Positions 8,588-17,390 of a stretch of DNA of 64,000 nucleotides are shown one piece after another. Position 1 is the first letter of the stretch. Each line of letters starts with the position of its first letter. Source of the stretch: an uncultured Lachnospiraceae bacterium (GTDB lineage: Bacteria > Bacillota > Clostridia > Lachnospirales > Lachnospiraceae); NCBI GenBank assembly GCA_910578115.1, contig CAJTPO010000012.1, forward strand, positions 1-64,000, given 5' to 3'. Made by a program: the position numbers and the translations under genes. The notes beneath the pieces were generated by a model, which was given only the letters and a program-made list of their open reading frames with translations, was not told where the DNA came from and ran no database searches.

Positions 8588-10858
8588 TTATTTTGCCCTC
8601 GCTGTTTTCTTTCCGGCCCGTGTGCGGAGTACATACCACATCGCCCCTGTCAGGCAGATAGAAGAATACGTACCGCAGATGATACCTGCAATCAACGGCA
8701 ATGCAAATTCCCTGATCGAAGACACGCCGAATACTTCCAATGCCGCCACCATAAAGAAAGTCGTCAGAGACGTAAAGATACTTCTTGACAGTGTCTGGGA
8801 TATACTCCTGTTAACCAGCTCCTGCAGTTCCTCCTTGTTCCGCATCTCCTTTAAGTTCTCACGAATACGGTCAAAGATAACGATCGTCGCATTGATGGAA
8901 TAACCCACGATGGTCAGCATACATGCAATGAAGGTATTACCCACCGAGATCTTTACGATCGCATAGAAAGCAAGCACCACCAATACATCATGTACCAATG
9001 CCGCCACAGCGCTGGCGCCGAAACGGATATCCTTAAACCGGAACCAAATGTACAGAAGCATCAGGACCGTCGCCACGACGATCGCCTTGACCGCCCCCGT
9101 CTGCATCTCGGAACTGATGGTGGCGCTGATGGTCTCTGCCGTAATACTGTCCTCCGCCACACCAAAGTTATTCACCATAACATCCGCAAATTCTTTCCGT
9201 TCTTCTACATTCAAGGTCCTGGTCTTGATGATCACCTGATTGGAACCTGCCACTTTCGTGGTCTGCACATTACCGTCCCCCGTGATCTCCTCGATCAAAG
9301 GTACGATCTGTGCATCGATCTCTTCAATACTCATATCTTCATTCAGTGTCATCGTCGTGGAAGTACCGCCCACAAAATCAAGACTGTAATTCAGCGGCAT
9401 ACCTATTCCCGACTGATTGACGCCCATCACCACGAAACCGATCAGGATCACACCGATGGACAGACCGAAAAATGCTTTTCTCTTCGACAGGAAATTGATG
9501 GTCTTCTTTTCCTTGCCCACGCCGTACGCCTTCTCACTCTGTACGCCCAGTGCATACAGCACATTGATCAGGAATTTCGTCACAAAAAGCGCCGTAAACA
9601 TAGACAAAACAATACCCAGCATCAAAGTGATCGAGAAGCCCTTAATCGTACCGCTTCCCATCAGATACAGGACGACTGCCGCGATAAACGTCGTGACATT
9701 ACCATCCAGAATCGCTGACAGCGCCTTGCTGAAACCGATCTTGATCGAAGACTGTACCGTCTTGCCGGTAGCCAGCTCTTCCCTGATACGCGCAAAAATA
9801 ATCACGTTGGCATCAACTGCCATACCTACTGACAGGATGATACCCGCAATACCCGGCAATGTCAAAGTTGCCTCAAATGCATAGAGCAGAATCACCATCA
9901 GTTCTATATATAAACACAGGGCCAAAGCCGCTGCAAAGCCCGATATATAGTAAACGGCGATCATAAACACCACCACCAGTGCAAAACCGACTCCCGCCGC
10001 GATCAGGCTGGTATGGATCGCCTCAGAACCAAGCTGGGCTCCGACTACGTTGGAACGAAGTTCTTCCAGTTCCAGTTTCAGACCACCGATACGAATGGTG
10101 GATGCCAGCTGTTCCGCTTCCGCCGGTGTACTCTGTCCTGTGATCACCGCGTTGCCGTCCGTGATCACCGCCTCTACACCGGGTACGCTGACAAATTCGT
10201 CATCGTAATAAATCGCGATCGTCTCACCATTCTCAAAAGCCTTCTGGGTAGCCTCAGCAAAGGCCTGTTTCCCTGTCTCATTGAGTGTCAGCGCTACCAC
10301 ATTCTGGGAATTACCCATGGAGTCCTGCTGCGCTCTCGCCTGTGCACTGTCCACTTCCGTACCGGTCAGGACGATGGAACCGTCTTCCAGCATCTCTTCG
10401 ATCGTCTTATTGAGCATATACTGTGGAACCATATTACCTGCCGCGTCCACACCGTAGGTGCTGACGTAGTTCTGATTGCCTTCACTGTCCGTCTGGGCAA
10501 TAAAATACAGGCTTCCCGGTTTACCAAGTTCCTCCAGGATCGCATTGGCGTCCGACACACCCGGGATCTCAATATTGATCCTGTCGGAGCCCTCCTGATA
10601 TACCTGCGCCTCCGTGCTGTAATTCTGTACACGCTGCTGCAGCTTGTAAATCGTGTCGTTCATATCCTCGGCATCCGGATTCTCATCTCCCACCACCTGA
10701 TATGTGATGCTGACACCACCTGCCAGATCCAGTCCCAGCTTAATACTTGACGCCGAACCGGACTTGTCCGAACCCACACCAAAAACTGCCGTGTAACCGA
10801 GCAGTCCGAGTATCAGGACAAATACGATCAGACTGATCATCGCTTTGTTTTTTTTCAT
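8588..10858 (-). CDS. secDF: Fused protein translocase subunit SecDF
   Basis: 756 residues. SecD and SecF, separate in many bacteria, are joined here in one chain. They use the proton gradient to pull secreted proteins through SecYEG. The SecD half has a first membrane helix (residues 7-27), the periplasmic P1 domain (about 30-270) and five helices; the SecF half begins near residue 460 with its own first helix and P4 domain. The conserved membrane motif GMAVDANVIIFARIRE (SecD) and its SecF counterpart SINATIVIFDRIRE are intact. Its start overlaps the end of scfB by 4 bp, implying coupled translation. It lies at the 3' end of the SCIFF cluster. Confidence 0.95.
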   Translation of the reverse strand: MKKNKAMISLIVFVLILGLLGYTAVFGVGSDKSGSASSIKLGLDLAGGVSITYQVVGDENPDAEDMNDTIYKLQQRVQNYSTEAQVYQEGSDRINIEIPGVSDANAILEELGKPGSLYFIAQTDSEGNQNYVSTYGVDAAGNMVPQYMLNKTIEEMLEDGSIVLTGTEVDSAQARAQQDSMGNSQNVVALTLNETGKQAFAEATQKAFENGETIAIYYDDEFVSVPGVEAVITDGNAVITGQSTPAEAEQLASTIRIGGLKLELEELRSNVVGAQLGSEAIHTSLIAAGVGFALVVVFMIAVYYISGFAAALALCLYIELMVILLYAFEATLTLPGIAGIILSVGMAVDANVIIFARIREELATGKTVQSSIKIGFSKALSAILDGNVTTFIAAVVLYLMGSGTIKGFSITLMLGIVLSMFTALFVTKFLINVLYALGVQSEKAYGVGKEKKTINFLSKRKAFFGLSIGVILIGFVVMGVNQSGIGMPLNYSLDFVGGTSTTMTLNEDMSIEEIDAQIVPLIEEITGDGNVQTTKVAGSNQVIIKTRTLNVEERKEFADVMVNNFGVAEDSITAETISATISSEMQTGAVKAIVVATVLMLLYIWFRFKDIRFGASAVAALVHDVLVVLAFYAIVKISVGNTFIACMLTIVGYSINATIVIFDRIRENLKEMRNKEELQELVNRSISQTLSRSIFTSLTTFFMVAALEVFGVSSIREFALPLIAGIICGTYSSICLTGAMWYVLRTRAGKKTARAK

Positions 10859-12270
10859 AACACTTTCTCCTTTTCCTCATCGGCCAGCGCCGCTTTTATC
10901 ATAATTGCGCATTCCACGCGTTTCCTTTGCAGCTCACAGCCGAGATCGTAAGCGCCGTTTATGCTGCCGCTGAAATTATAAGCGTTGGCGGCACATCCGC
11001 CGCTGCAGTAGAATTTTGCAAAACAGTCCTTACACTTCTCCCTGGCATACACATTGCAGGCCTTAAAGGTATCCCTGATATCCGTGCGGACAATTCCTTC
11101 CTCCACATTCCCCATCAGAAATTCTTCCTGTCCCACAAACTGATGACAGGGATAAAAATCCCCCCAGGGCGTAACCGCCAGGTATTCCGTTCCGGACCCG
11201 CAGCCCGACAGCCGCTTTGCCACACATGGGCCACCTTCTAAATCTATCATAAAATGAAAGAAATTGAAACCTTTTCCTTCTTTTTTTCTGCGAATATATT
11301 CCCGGGCAAGCTTATCATACTCGGCAAGAATCGTCGGAACGTCTTCCTCCCTCAGTGCATACTCTTCCGTGTCTGCCGCCACCACCGGCTCCACGGAAAT
11401 CTGCTCGAATCCCTCGTCCGCCAGATGCATGACATCTTCCGCAAAGTCCAGATTGTGCCGGGTAAAGGTTCCCCTGACATAATAATTCATCTGCTTCCTG
11501 CTCTCAGCCACCTTCTTATATTCAGGGACCACCTCGTCGTAACTTCCCTGCCCCCCTCTGTGCGGGCGCATCAGATCATGGATCTCTTTCCTGCCATCGA
11601 TGCTCAGTACAATATTCGCCATCTCCCTGTTGACAAAGTCCAGGATCTCATCATTCAACAGCACGCCGTTGGTTGTCAGCGTAAAGCGAAACTTCTTATG
11701 ATGCGGCTCTTCCAGGCTTCTGCCATAGGCTACCAGATCTTTCACCACCTGCCAGTTTAAAAGCGGTTCCCCTCCGAAAAAGTCCACTTCCAGATTGATT
11801 CGGCTGCCGGAAGCCGCCACCAGAAAATCCAGCGCCTTCTTCCCAACCTCAAAACTCATGAGCGCTTTTCGTCCATGGTACTCGCCTTCTTCCGCAAAGC
11901 AATACCTGCAGGCCAGATTGCAGTCATGGGCGATATGAAGGCAGAGCGCTTTCACCACCGTCTCCCGATTCCTGAATTCACCGATGTACTGCTCATAGAC
12001 ATCCCCGGTATACAACATACCCGCCTCTTTCAACTCCAGGATCTCTTCAATCACTTCCCGTAAAGCAGTCTCCTCCACCGGTTCTTCGCCGTTGTCTGCC
12101 AGTCCTGCCGCCACATGGGCCATCACACTCTCTATTCCTTCCGCCTTCTGCGCAAGCGCTTTCTCCACAAACGGTATCACACGGTACGTTATCTCATCCA
12201 CCACGTGCACACAACCGCTGTTGACATCCAGCACGATGTTATACCCGTTGCTTACATATTGATGTATCAC
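10855..12270 (-). CDS. scfB: SCIFF peptide radical SAM maturase
   Basis: 471 residues. An AdoMet radical enzyme that forms Cys-to-Thr type thioether bonds in the SCIFF precursor. An N-terminal RiPP-recognition-like region (1-95) precedes the radical SAM cluster motif C117-N-L-A-C121-R-Y-C124. The C-terminal SPASM/twitch part is rich in Cys (GCGSGTEYLAV, YPCHQF, CKDCFAKFYCSGGCAANAY, CELQRKRVEC) and would bind two auxiliary 4Fe-4S clusters. The precursor gene scfA lies 220 bp upstream and secDF overlaps the 3' end. Family assignment rests on both the motifs and the neighbouring SCIFF peptide. Confidence 0.95.
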   Translation of the reverse strand: MIHQYVSNGYNIVLDVNSGCVHVVDEITYRVIPFVEKALAQKAEGIESVMAHVAAGLADNGEEPVEETALREVIEEILELKEAGMLYTGDVYEQYIGEFRNRETVVKALCLHIAHDCNLACRYCFAEEGEYHGRKALMSFEVGKKALDFLVAASGSRINLEVDFFGGEPLLNWQVVKDLVAYGRSLEEPHHKKFRFTLTTNGVLLNDEILDFVNREMANIVLSIDGRKEIHDLMRPHRGGQGSYDEVVPEYKKVAESRKQMNYYVRGTFTRHNLDFAEDVMHLADEGFEQISVEPVVAADTEEYALREEDVPTILAEYDKLAREYIRRKKEGKGFNFFHFMIDLEGGPCVAKRLSGCGSGTEYLAVTPWGDFYPCHQFVGQEEFLMGNVEEGIVRTDIRDTFKACNVYAREKCKDCFAKFYCSGGCAANAYNFSGSINGAYDLGCELQRKRVECAIMIKAALADEEKEKVL

Positions 12271-12368
12271 GTCATTTCTCCTACTTATTTCAAATTCTGT
12301 AACGGTCTTCCCCGGCTTCTATGTTACCAGATTACCAAAGTCTTCCGTAATTATATCTCTACGCATAA

Positions 12369-12395
12369 TAAGCAGCGATCACGAATCGCTGCTTA
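12369..12395. terminator. Hairpin between scfA and scfB, possible attenuator
   Basis: Perfect 11-bp inverted repeat TAAGCAGCGAT / ATCGCTGCTTA with loop CACGA in the 220-bp gap between precursor and maturase. The minus-strand tail (TTATGCG) is poor in T, so it may pause, protect the scfA 3' end or only partly terminate. Such a site would give more peptide than enzyme mRNA. Confidence 0.5.
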
Positions 12396-12490
12396 CATTT
12401 CTTAATCTTTAATATCTAAAGCTTACTGTAAACCGCCATGGCTGTAATATATAGTAGACGACACAACAGATCTCTGCTTCCGGCGTCTGA

Positions 12491-12634
12491 CTATCTGGCT
12501 TTCTCACAGCTCTGATTTCCTACGGTACAGGATGTCTTACAGGCTGACTGGCAGGATGTCTGACATTCTCCGCATCCGCCCATCTTCATGGATTCCTTTA
12601 AATCTCTCGTCGTCAAAGTCTTAATATGTTTCAT
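12491..12634 (-). CDS. scfA: SCIFF ribosomally made peptide precursor
   Basis: A 47-residue peptide, too short for usual gene calls. It begins MKHIKTLTTRDL and carries six cysteines (21, 24, 28, 32, 36, 43) in the diagnostic spacing C-x2-C-x3-C-x3-C-x3-C-x6-C, ending EKAR. Six cysteines in about forty-five residues is the defining feature of SCIFF, which is almost universal in Clostridia but of unknown role. The ribosome site AAGGAGG is perfect, 7 nt before ATG. ScfB would crosslink the cysteines to nearby Thr or other residues. Confidence 0.97.
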   Translation of the reverse strand: MKHIKTLTTRDLKESMKMGGCGECQTSCQSACKTSCTVGNQSCEKAR

Positions 12635-12691
12635 AGATTGTTTCCTCCTTACGTTTCATCCCAAATGAGACTTGATCCCATAACTTTATGT

Positions 12692-12700
12692 AGTATATCA
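12692..12700 (-). promoter_or_regulatory. Extended -10 promoter of scfA
   Basis: Minus-strand TGATATACT gives an extended -10 (TG-n-TATACT) about 58 bp ahead of the scfA ATG. No good -35 is seen, as expected for extended -10 promoters. It would give the peptide its own transcription start apart from the upstream membrane gene. Confidence 0.5.
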
Positions 12701-12743
12701 CACTTTTTACCGCCGGAAAAGCATTTTTACAAAAAAATTTCCA

Positions 12744-13118
12744 TCAGCTGATCATCCCTCCCAACATGCCGCTGCCGGCACATAGAATAAACACCGTCAG
12801 CATATTCCCGGCCACATCCTGCGGCCCTCTGTTAACGATCATGGATACTGCCACAAGAATCACATAGTAGGTAATTCCCATCGCCAGTCCCCACAGAAAT
12901 TTCTTCTTACCGGCATGTTTCCCGGATAACATTCCGATCAGAAATGTAACCGCAATATAAATACCAATAATGCATATAGACACTATTTTTTCGGAAAGCC
13001 CGAATCTGTACAGCATAAAAGCCAGTAACAGCAACAGTCCGGCTGTCAGTATATACGCTGCCAGCATACACTTAGTCACGAAGACCGCCTTCTGTGCATA
13101 AATCTCCTTTTTCCCCAT
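12744..13118 (-). CDS. Four-helix membrane protein, TIGR04086 type
   Basis: 124 residues with four membrane helices (about 15-38, 43-65, 70-92, 103-122) and no soluble domain. Length, the short basic loop GKHAGKKKF and position just upstream of a SCIFF gene match the TIGR04086/YrzE family of small Clostridia membrane proteins. Function is unknown; constant linkage to scfA-scfB and the sec genes suggests a role at the membrane in peptide handling, which is inference. Confidence 0.8.
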   Translation of the reverse strand: MGKKEIYAQKAVFVTKCMLAAYILTAGLLLLLAFMLYRFGLSEKIVSICIIGIYIAVTFLIGMLSGKHAGKKKFLWGLAMGITYYVILVAVSMIVNRGPQDVAGNMLTVFILCAGSGMLGGMIS

Positions 13119-13198
13119 ATTCCCTCCATTACTCTTGCATATCTGCCGGAACCATCACTTCTTGTTACAATAATATATATTCCAACCTCTGGAAAAAC

Positions 13199-13228
13199 TT
13201 GACACATTATTGGGTTTCATAGTAAACT
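13199..13228 (+). promoter_or_regulatory. Candidate promoter of the CNNM/CorC gene
   Basis: TTGACA at 13199-13204 and TAAACT at 13223-13228, 18-bp spacer. The -10 lies inside the repeat element that starts at 13216. Confidence 0.45.
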
Positions 13229-13260
13229 ATTTTCATACTCAGCCTGCCGTCGGGCAGGCT
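13216..13260 (+). repeat. Dispersed hairpin element, copy A
   Basis: The first 34 bp (13216-13249) match 28 of 34 positions of the minus strand of 17012-16979 inside the DMT transporter gene. The conserved core runs from TTCAYAGTAAA to CTCARCCTGCCG and leads into a GC-rich hairpin, here AGCCTGCC-GTCG-GGCAGGCT (13241-13260). In this copy the element forms the leader of the CNNM/CorC gene. Confidence 0.65.
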
Positions 13261-13301
13261 GCAGTCATAATAATACATAGTATAAGGAGTGAACATTTCA
13301 A

Positions 13302-14594
13302 TTGGATACCACAGGTGTCATACAAATCGTATCGTTACTGATTCTCGTGCTGTTATCAGCATTTTTCTCATCTGCCGAAACATCATTTTCGACAGTCAAC
13401 CGGGTACGCCTTCGTACTCTAGCCAGCGAAGACCACAAAGGAGCAATCAGGGTTCTTGGCATACTGGATCAATATGGCAAGATGTTAAGCGCAATCCTGA
13501 TCGGCAATAACATAGTCAATCTGTCCGCATCTTCCGTTGCCACTACCTTTGCCATCAGAACATGGGGCAACCATGCTGTCGGAATCGTGACCGGTGTGCT
13601 TACCTTTACTATTTTGATGTTTGGCGAGATCGTACCCAAGACCTGGGCCATGCAGAGAGCCGAATCGATCGCGCTGCTTTACAGCGGCATCATAAGACTG
13701 CTTATGACGGCCTTAACGCCCGTCATCTATGTCGTGGACCTGATCTCCAACTGGATCCTTCGCTTTATGCACATCAGTTCGGACGGCAATAATTTCAGCA
13801 TTACCGAGAAGGAATTGAAAACCTATGTGGACGTAAGTCATGAAGGGGGCGTAATCGAGACCGAAGAGCGTGAATTGATCTATAATGTATTTGACTTCGG
13901 AGATACCGTAGCCAAAGATATTATGATCCCCAGGATCCAGATGACCACCGTGCCCATCGATGCAACGTATCAGGAACTGCTCTCCACTTTCCAGGCTTCC
14001 ATGTTTACCCGGATTCCTGTCTATGAAGGAGATCCCGACCATATCGTCGGTGTCGTTAATATCAAGGATTTCATTCTGGTGAAAGATCCGGAGAAATTCC
14101 AGATCAAGAAAATACTGCGGGATGCCTATTATACATATGAATACAAGAGCGTATCAGACCTGCTGATGGAGATCCGCGAGAAATCGCTCAGCATCGCTTT
14201 TGTCTTAAGCGAATACGGCACGACAGTGGGCATGATCACCATGGAAGATATGATCGAGGAACTGGTGGGCGAAATCCGGGATGAATACGATGCGGACGAA
14301 GAAGAACTGATCCAGCAGACGGCGGACGACCAGTATCTGGTAGTCGGAAGCATGAAAATTCATGACATCAATGATGCATTGGACATCGAACTTGATTCCG
14401 AAGATTATGACTCGGTAGGCGGACTGATCATCGAGAAACTGGAGCGCCTGCCAAAGGATCAGGAGACCATCGTTCTGGATAACGGCATCACACTGCGGGC
14501 AGACGGTGTGAAAGATAACCGTATCCTGAAAGTACTGATCACACTGCCCGGTCCGGATGCCGGAGAAAGTGCGGAAGCTCCTGCGGAGTCCTGA
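13302..14594 (+). CDS. CNNM/CorC (HlyC) family transporter with CBS pair
   Basis: 430 residues. An N-terminal DUF21/CNNM membrane domain (helices about 4-25, 60-85, 93-112, 125-145) is followed by two CBS domains (about 200-320) that sense nucleotides, and a C-terminal CorC_HlyC domain. The family is linked to magnesium or cobalt export. Start is a TTG at 13302 after AAGGAGTG with a longish 12-nt gap; no better ATG exists. It is the only plus-strand gene in the first 28 kb. Its last 56 bp overlap the convergent HAD phosphatase gene. Confidence 0.9.
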   Translation: MDTTGVIQIVSLLILVLLSAFFSSAETSFSTVNRVRLRTLASEDHKGAIRVLGILDQYGKMLSAILIGNNIVNLSASSVATTFAIRTWGNHAVGIVTGVLTFTILMFGEIVPKTWAMQRAESIALLYSGIIRLLMTALTPVIYVVDLISNWILRFMHISSDGNNFSITEKELKTYVDVSHEGGVIETEERELIYNVFDFGDTVAKDIMIPRIQMTTVPIDATYQELLSTFQASMFTRIPVYEGDPDHIVGVVNIKDFILVKDPEKFQIKKILRDAYYTYEYKSVSDLLMEIREKSLSIAFVLSEYGTTVGMITMEDMIEELVGEIRDEYDADEEELIQQTADDQYLVVGSMKIHDINDALDIELDSEDYDSVGGLIIEKLERLPKDQETIVLDNGITLRADGVKDNRILKVLITLPGPDAGESAEAPAES

Positions 14595-15213
14595 TCATAT
14601 TCTCAGCTGCAACGCCGGCTTTAAGCAGTTCCTCTTCCGTCCTGAATCCCCACAAAACACTGATACAGGGCATGGGCACATTGGCGGCTGTCTGCAGATC
14701 CACCTCCGAATCTCCCACATACACGGCACACGCAGCATCTGCGTTCAACTCGGCCAGCGCCTGATACACCATAGCAGGCGCCGGCTTTTTCTCTGTCCCG
14801 GGATGCTCTCCTATGGCCGCCTGCACCCAGGCCGCAAAATATTTTTCATAAAGCTGCTTCACCGCATCATCGGGTTTATTGGACACAATCGCCATGCAAT
14901 ACCCATCTCCATGCAGCTGCTCCAGCATCTCTCGAACGCCGTCGTAAGGCCCTGTCTTTTCCTCACAGTGTTCCTGATAATGCTTCCTGAAAACATCCAG
15001 GATCTCTCCGTAAGAAGCATTCTCTCTGCCCTCCGGGATGGCACGCTCGATCAGTTTCGCCGCCCCGTTTCCCACAAAAGTCCTGATCTCCTCGATGGTA
15101 TGCTCCGGCAGCTGAAACTGCCGCATCGCATGATTGACACTGTCTGTCAAGTCTTCCAGTGTATTCAGAAGCGTACCGTCCAAATCAAAAACTATAGTAT
15201 CTATAACATTCAT
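14539..15213 (-). CDS. HAD family phosphatase, phosphoglycolate phosphatase-like
   Basis: 224 residues, subfamily IA HAD fold. Motif I is VFDLDGTLLN (nucleophile Asp10, acid Asp12), motif II VSNKPD, motif III the Lys in GTEKKPAP, and motif IV VYVGDSEVD. The cap domain is four-helical, as in Gph and PpaX. The true substrate (2-phosphoglycolate, pyrophosphate or a sugar phosphate) cannot be read from sequence. The ATG at 15213 has GGAGAGAGAAG. It follows the SseB-like gene by 32 bp and converges on the transporter with a 56-bp coding overlap. Confidence 0.88.
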   Translation of the reverse strand: MNVIDTIVFDLDGTLLNTLEDLTDSVNHAMRQFQLPEHTIEEIRTFVGNGAAKLIERAIPEGRENASYGEILDVFRKHYQEHCEEKTGPYDGVREMLEQLHGDGYCMAIVSNKPDDAVKQLYEKYFAAWVQAAIGEHPGTEKKPAPAMVYQALAELNADAACAVYVGDSEVDLQTAANVPMPCISVLWGFRTEEELLKAGVAAENMIRTPQELPHFLRHPDRAV

Positions 15214-15245
15214 CTTCTCTCTCCATTTATTTCAAATCGTACCGC

Positions 15246-16184
15246 CTATGCCCTGCTCTCGGCCAGACGCATGACTGCTTCAATCTCCGCTCCGTTATCC
15301 GGCGCGCTCTCGATCACCTCATGCTGTCCCTCCGGTGTGATCTTCCCGATCTGGTCTCCCTGCTCCGTCTTCTCAAAGGTATAATAAAGAATTTCCTCCG
15401 TATCCCGCATCCACACCGCGTAAACGCGGTAACACATCCCTTTTCTTACCGTCTCTGCCGGCATGTCTATCCTGGTCATCTGCATGTTATCCGTAAGATT
15501 CAAGGTCATAACAGAGAAATCTTCCGCTTTCACCGCCACCGCATCTTTCCTGCCCTCCGGATATGCTTCCCTGTAAAACTGCAGAATAAAATCTCCTTCT
15601 TCTTTCTGCAGACTGACAAGCCCCTCCTCCTTATGCGCAAACAGATACTTTGGCAGCAGATGCATCACGACTCTGTTATGCACCAGATCCTGGAACTGCT
15701 TCTCTGTCAGCTTGACTGCTTTCGTCTGCTGCAGCGCATTTCTGCGTTTGTCCGCCACCTCAAGAATCCCCTTGGGCAATATCACATTATGCGTAAAAGG
15801 GTTCAAAGCAATCGTTGTCACCTGCTCCTTACTGCCCATCACCATTGCTACACAGGAAAAAAACGGCATGGCCACCACGGCAGGACTCTTCTTATCCTGT
15901 GGGATCTGCGGAAAAGATGTGAAAACCGGAAATACCTGCTCACCGTTCTCTTTCCGCAGCAGACAGGGCATGATCCTGGCATCTTTGGGAAGTTTTACCT
16001 GCCCGCCCTCCCGCATCTGCTTCTGCATCTCTTCATCCAGTCCCTGAGGCGCCATCGTAGGCACCAGAACCATTGCCTTCTCCAGAAGTTCCATGACTTC
16101 AGCATATTTCTCCCGCTGCCTGTCCTTCACAAATTCCGCCACCGCTGTTTCCAGTTTCGTATTATCCAGTTTATTTTCTGCCAT
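15246..16184 (-). CDS. SseB N-terminal domain protein
   Basis: 312 residues, soluble, no signal. The central part (about 75-160: 'PVFTSFPQIP', 'VTTIALNPFTHNVIL') matches the SseB N-terminal domain found in enhanced-serine-sensitivity proteins and many Firmicutes hypotheticals. The part from 190 to 290 looks like a second alpha/beta domain. Function unknown. Located between a DMT transporter and the HAD phosphatase, with short gaps that suggest one operon. Confidence 0.75.
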   Translation of the reverse strand: MAENKLDNTKLETAVAEFVKDRQREKYAEVMELLEKAMVLVPTMAPQGLDEEMQKQMREGGQVKLPKDARIMPCLLRKENGEQVFPVFTSFPQIPQDKKSPAVVAMPFFSCVAMVMGSKEQVTTIALNPFTHNVILPKGILEVADKRRNALQQTKAVKLTEKQFQDLVHNRVVMHLLPKYLFAHKEEGLVSLQKEEGDFILQFYREAYPEGRKDAVAVKAEDFSVMTLNLTDNMQMTRIDMPAETVRKGMCYRVYAVWMRDTEEILYYTFEKTEQGDQIGKITPEGQHEVIESAPDNGAEIEAVMRLAESRA

Positions 16185-16230
16185 CTTTCTTCTCCATTTC
16201 CATACGCTTGGTTTTTAGTATATCAAATTT

Positions 16231-17250
16231 TTATTTTCCTGCCAATATGTCTTTCTTCCTGTCCGGTAATTGTGCAAAAATAATCGCCATCAGCATCATC
16301 AGACAGCCGAATAACTCCCTGCGACTCATAGCCTGCCCCAACAGCAAAAACCCGGCGATAACCGATACCACGGATTCCAGGCTCAGGATCAACGATGCCA
16401 CCGTCGGATTCATTCCCTTCTGCCCTACGATCTGCAGCGTGTAAGCCACACCACAGGACATGATACCGCCATAACAGACCGGCAGCCAGGAGATCACAAT
16501 GCTGTGCAGATCCGGCGATTCAAACAGAACACTGCAAAGCAATGAAAGAATACCACATACCCAGAACTGAATACAGGACATCTTAACGCCATCCACTTTC
16601 TGTGAGAAATGATCAATCACCAATATATGCAGAGAAAAGATAAACGCGCACACCAACACAAGCGCATCTCCCCTGTCCAGTCGAAGGCTGTCCTGCATAC
16701 ACAGAAGATAAAGCCCTGTCACGCCAAACAGCACACCGATCCAGACCTGCAGCCCCGCTTTCTTATGAAACAAAAGCCCCAGCACCGGCACAATCAGAAT
16801 ATACATGGCAGTGATAAAGCCTGCCTTACCCACTGTCGTATACTGAATGCCAAACTGTTGGAAATTGCTGGCTGCAAACAGAATAATGCCACAGCACAGG
16901 CCGCCTGTCAGCAGCTGCCTGTTATTGCTATGAAAGTCTCTGACTTTCACAGCATGGATGTCCATGCGGCCCGCCAGGCGGCAGGTTGAGCATGATGATA
17001 ATTTACTGTGAACCGTCCCATCCACTGCCGGATTCTGCTGTAAACGGCCGTCGGTATCTCTCTCCTCTGATCCGTTCCTGCCCTGTATCCTGTTGAGCAG
17101 TACAATACAGGGAATCAGTACCAGACCGCCCAACACAGACCGCACGCCATTATAGGTAAAAGGCCCCAGATGTTCCATTCCAGCGCTCTGGGCTACGAAC
17201 GCCACGCCCCAGATCACCGCCGTTAAAAATAATATCAGAGATTGTCTCAT
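16231..17250 (-). CDS. DMT/EamA family transporter with in-frame repeat insertion
   Basis: 339 residues from ATG 17250 (ribosome site GAGAAGGA); the open frame upstream overlaps the terminator of the preceding gene and is rejected as start. Two EamA repeats give about ten helices; the family moves amino acids or other metabolites. Between helices 2 and 3 the cytoplasmic loop is about 60 residues (55-112) instead of the usual 15-25. Residues 79-109 of this loop are encoded by the repeat element at 16930-17012, which leaves the frame open. Whether the carrier still works is unknown. Confidence 0.87.
   Translation of the reverse strand: MRQSLILFLTAVIWGVAFVAQSAGMEHLGPFTYNGVRSVLGGLVLIPCIVLLNRIQGRNGSEERDTDGRLQQNPAVDGTVHSKLSSCSTCRLAGRMDIHAVKVRDFHSNNRQLLTGGLCCGIILFAASNFQQFGIQYTTVGKAGFITAMYILIVPVLGLLFHKKAGLQVWIGVLFGVTGLYLLCMQDSLRLDRGDALVLVCAFIFSLHILVIDHFSQKVDGVKMSCIQFWVCGILSLLCSVLFESPDLHSIVISWLPVCYGGIMSCGVAYTLQIVGQKGMNPTVASLILSLESVVSVIAGFLLLGQAMSRRELFGCLMMLMAIIFAQLPDRKKDILAGK
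16930..17012 (-). repeat. Dispersed hairpin element, copy B, inside the DMT gene
   Basis: On the minus strand the element begins TTCACAGTAAAT at 17012 and shares 28 of 34 bases with copy A at 13216. It then carries three consecutive mini-hairpins: CCGCC-A-GGCGG (16971-16981), GCATGGA-TG-TCCATGC (16952-16967) and CTRTGAAAGTC-AGA-GACTTTCAYAG (16929-16953). It lies in the middle of a coding sequence and keeps it open. Confidence 0.7.
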
Positions 17251-17302
17251 TGTATAATCCTTCTCTCTCGTATAAATCGTATTATATCCTGTTTTCCATG
17301 GC

Positions 17303-17359
17303 ACAAAAAAGTTACCTTTCCAGTACATGAAAACATTTCACTCTCCGTTAAGGTAACTT
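17303..17359 (-). terminator. Intrinsic terminator after the 80-residue gene
   Basis: Minus strand: AAGTTACCTT (17350-17359) pairs perfectly with AAGGTAACTT (17309-17318) around a long loop, followed by a run of T (17305-17310 complement). It separates the hisS-side genes from the DMT transporter. Confidence 0.85.
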
Positions 17360-17390
17360 GTATCTGTAAATTTAACAGCTCACATCTTTG

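Noticed and set aside
12420..12434. Third copy of the dispersed element near scfB (CTTACTGTAAACCG)
   Set aside because: Only about 12 of 14 bases match and no hairpins follow; too short to support.
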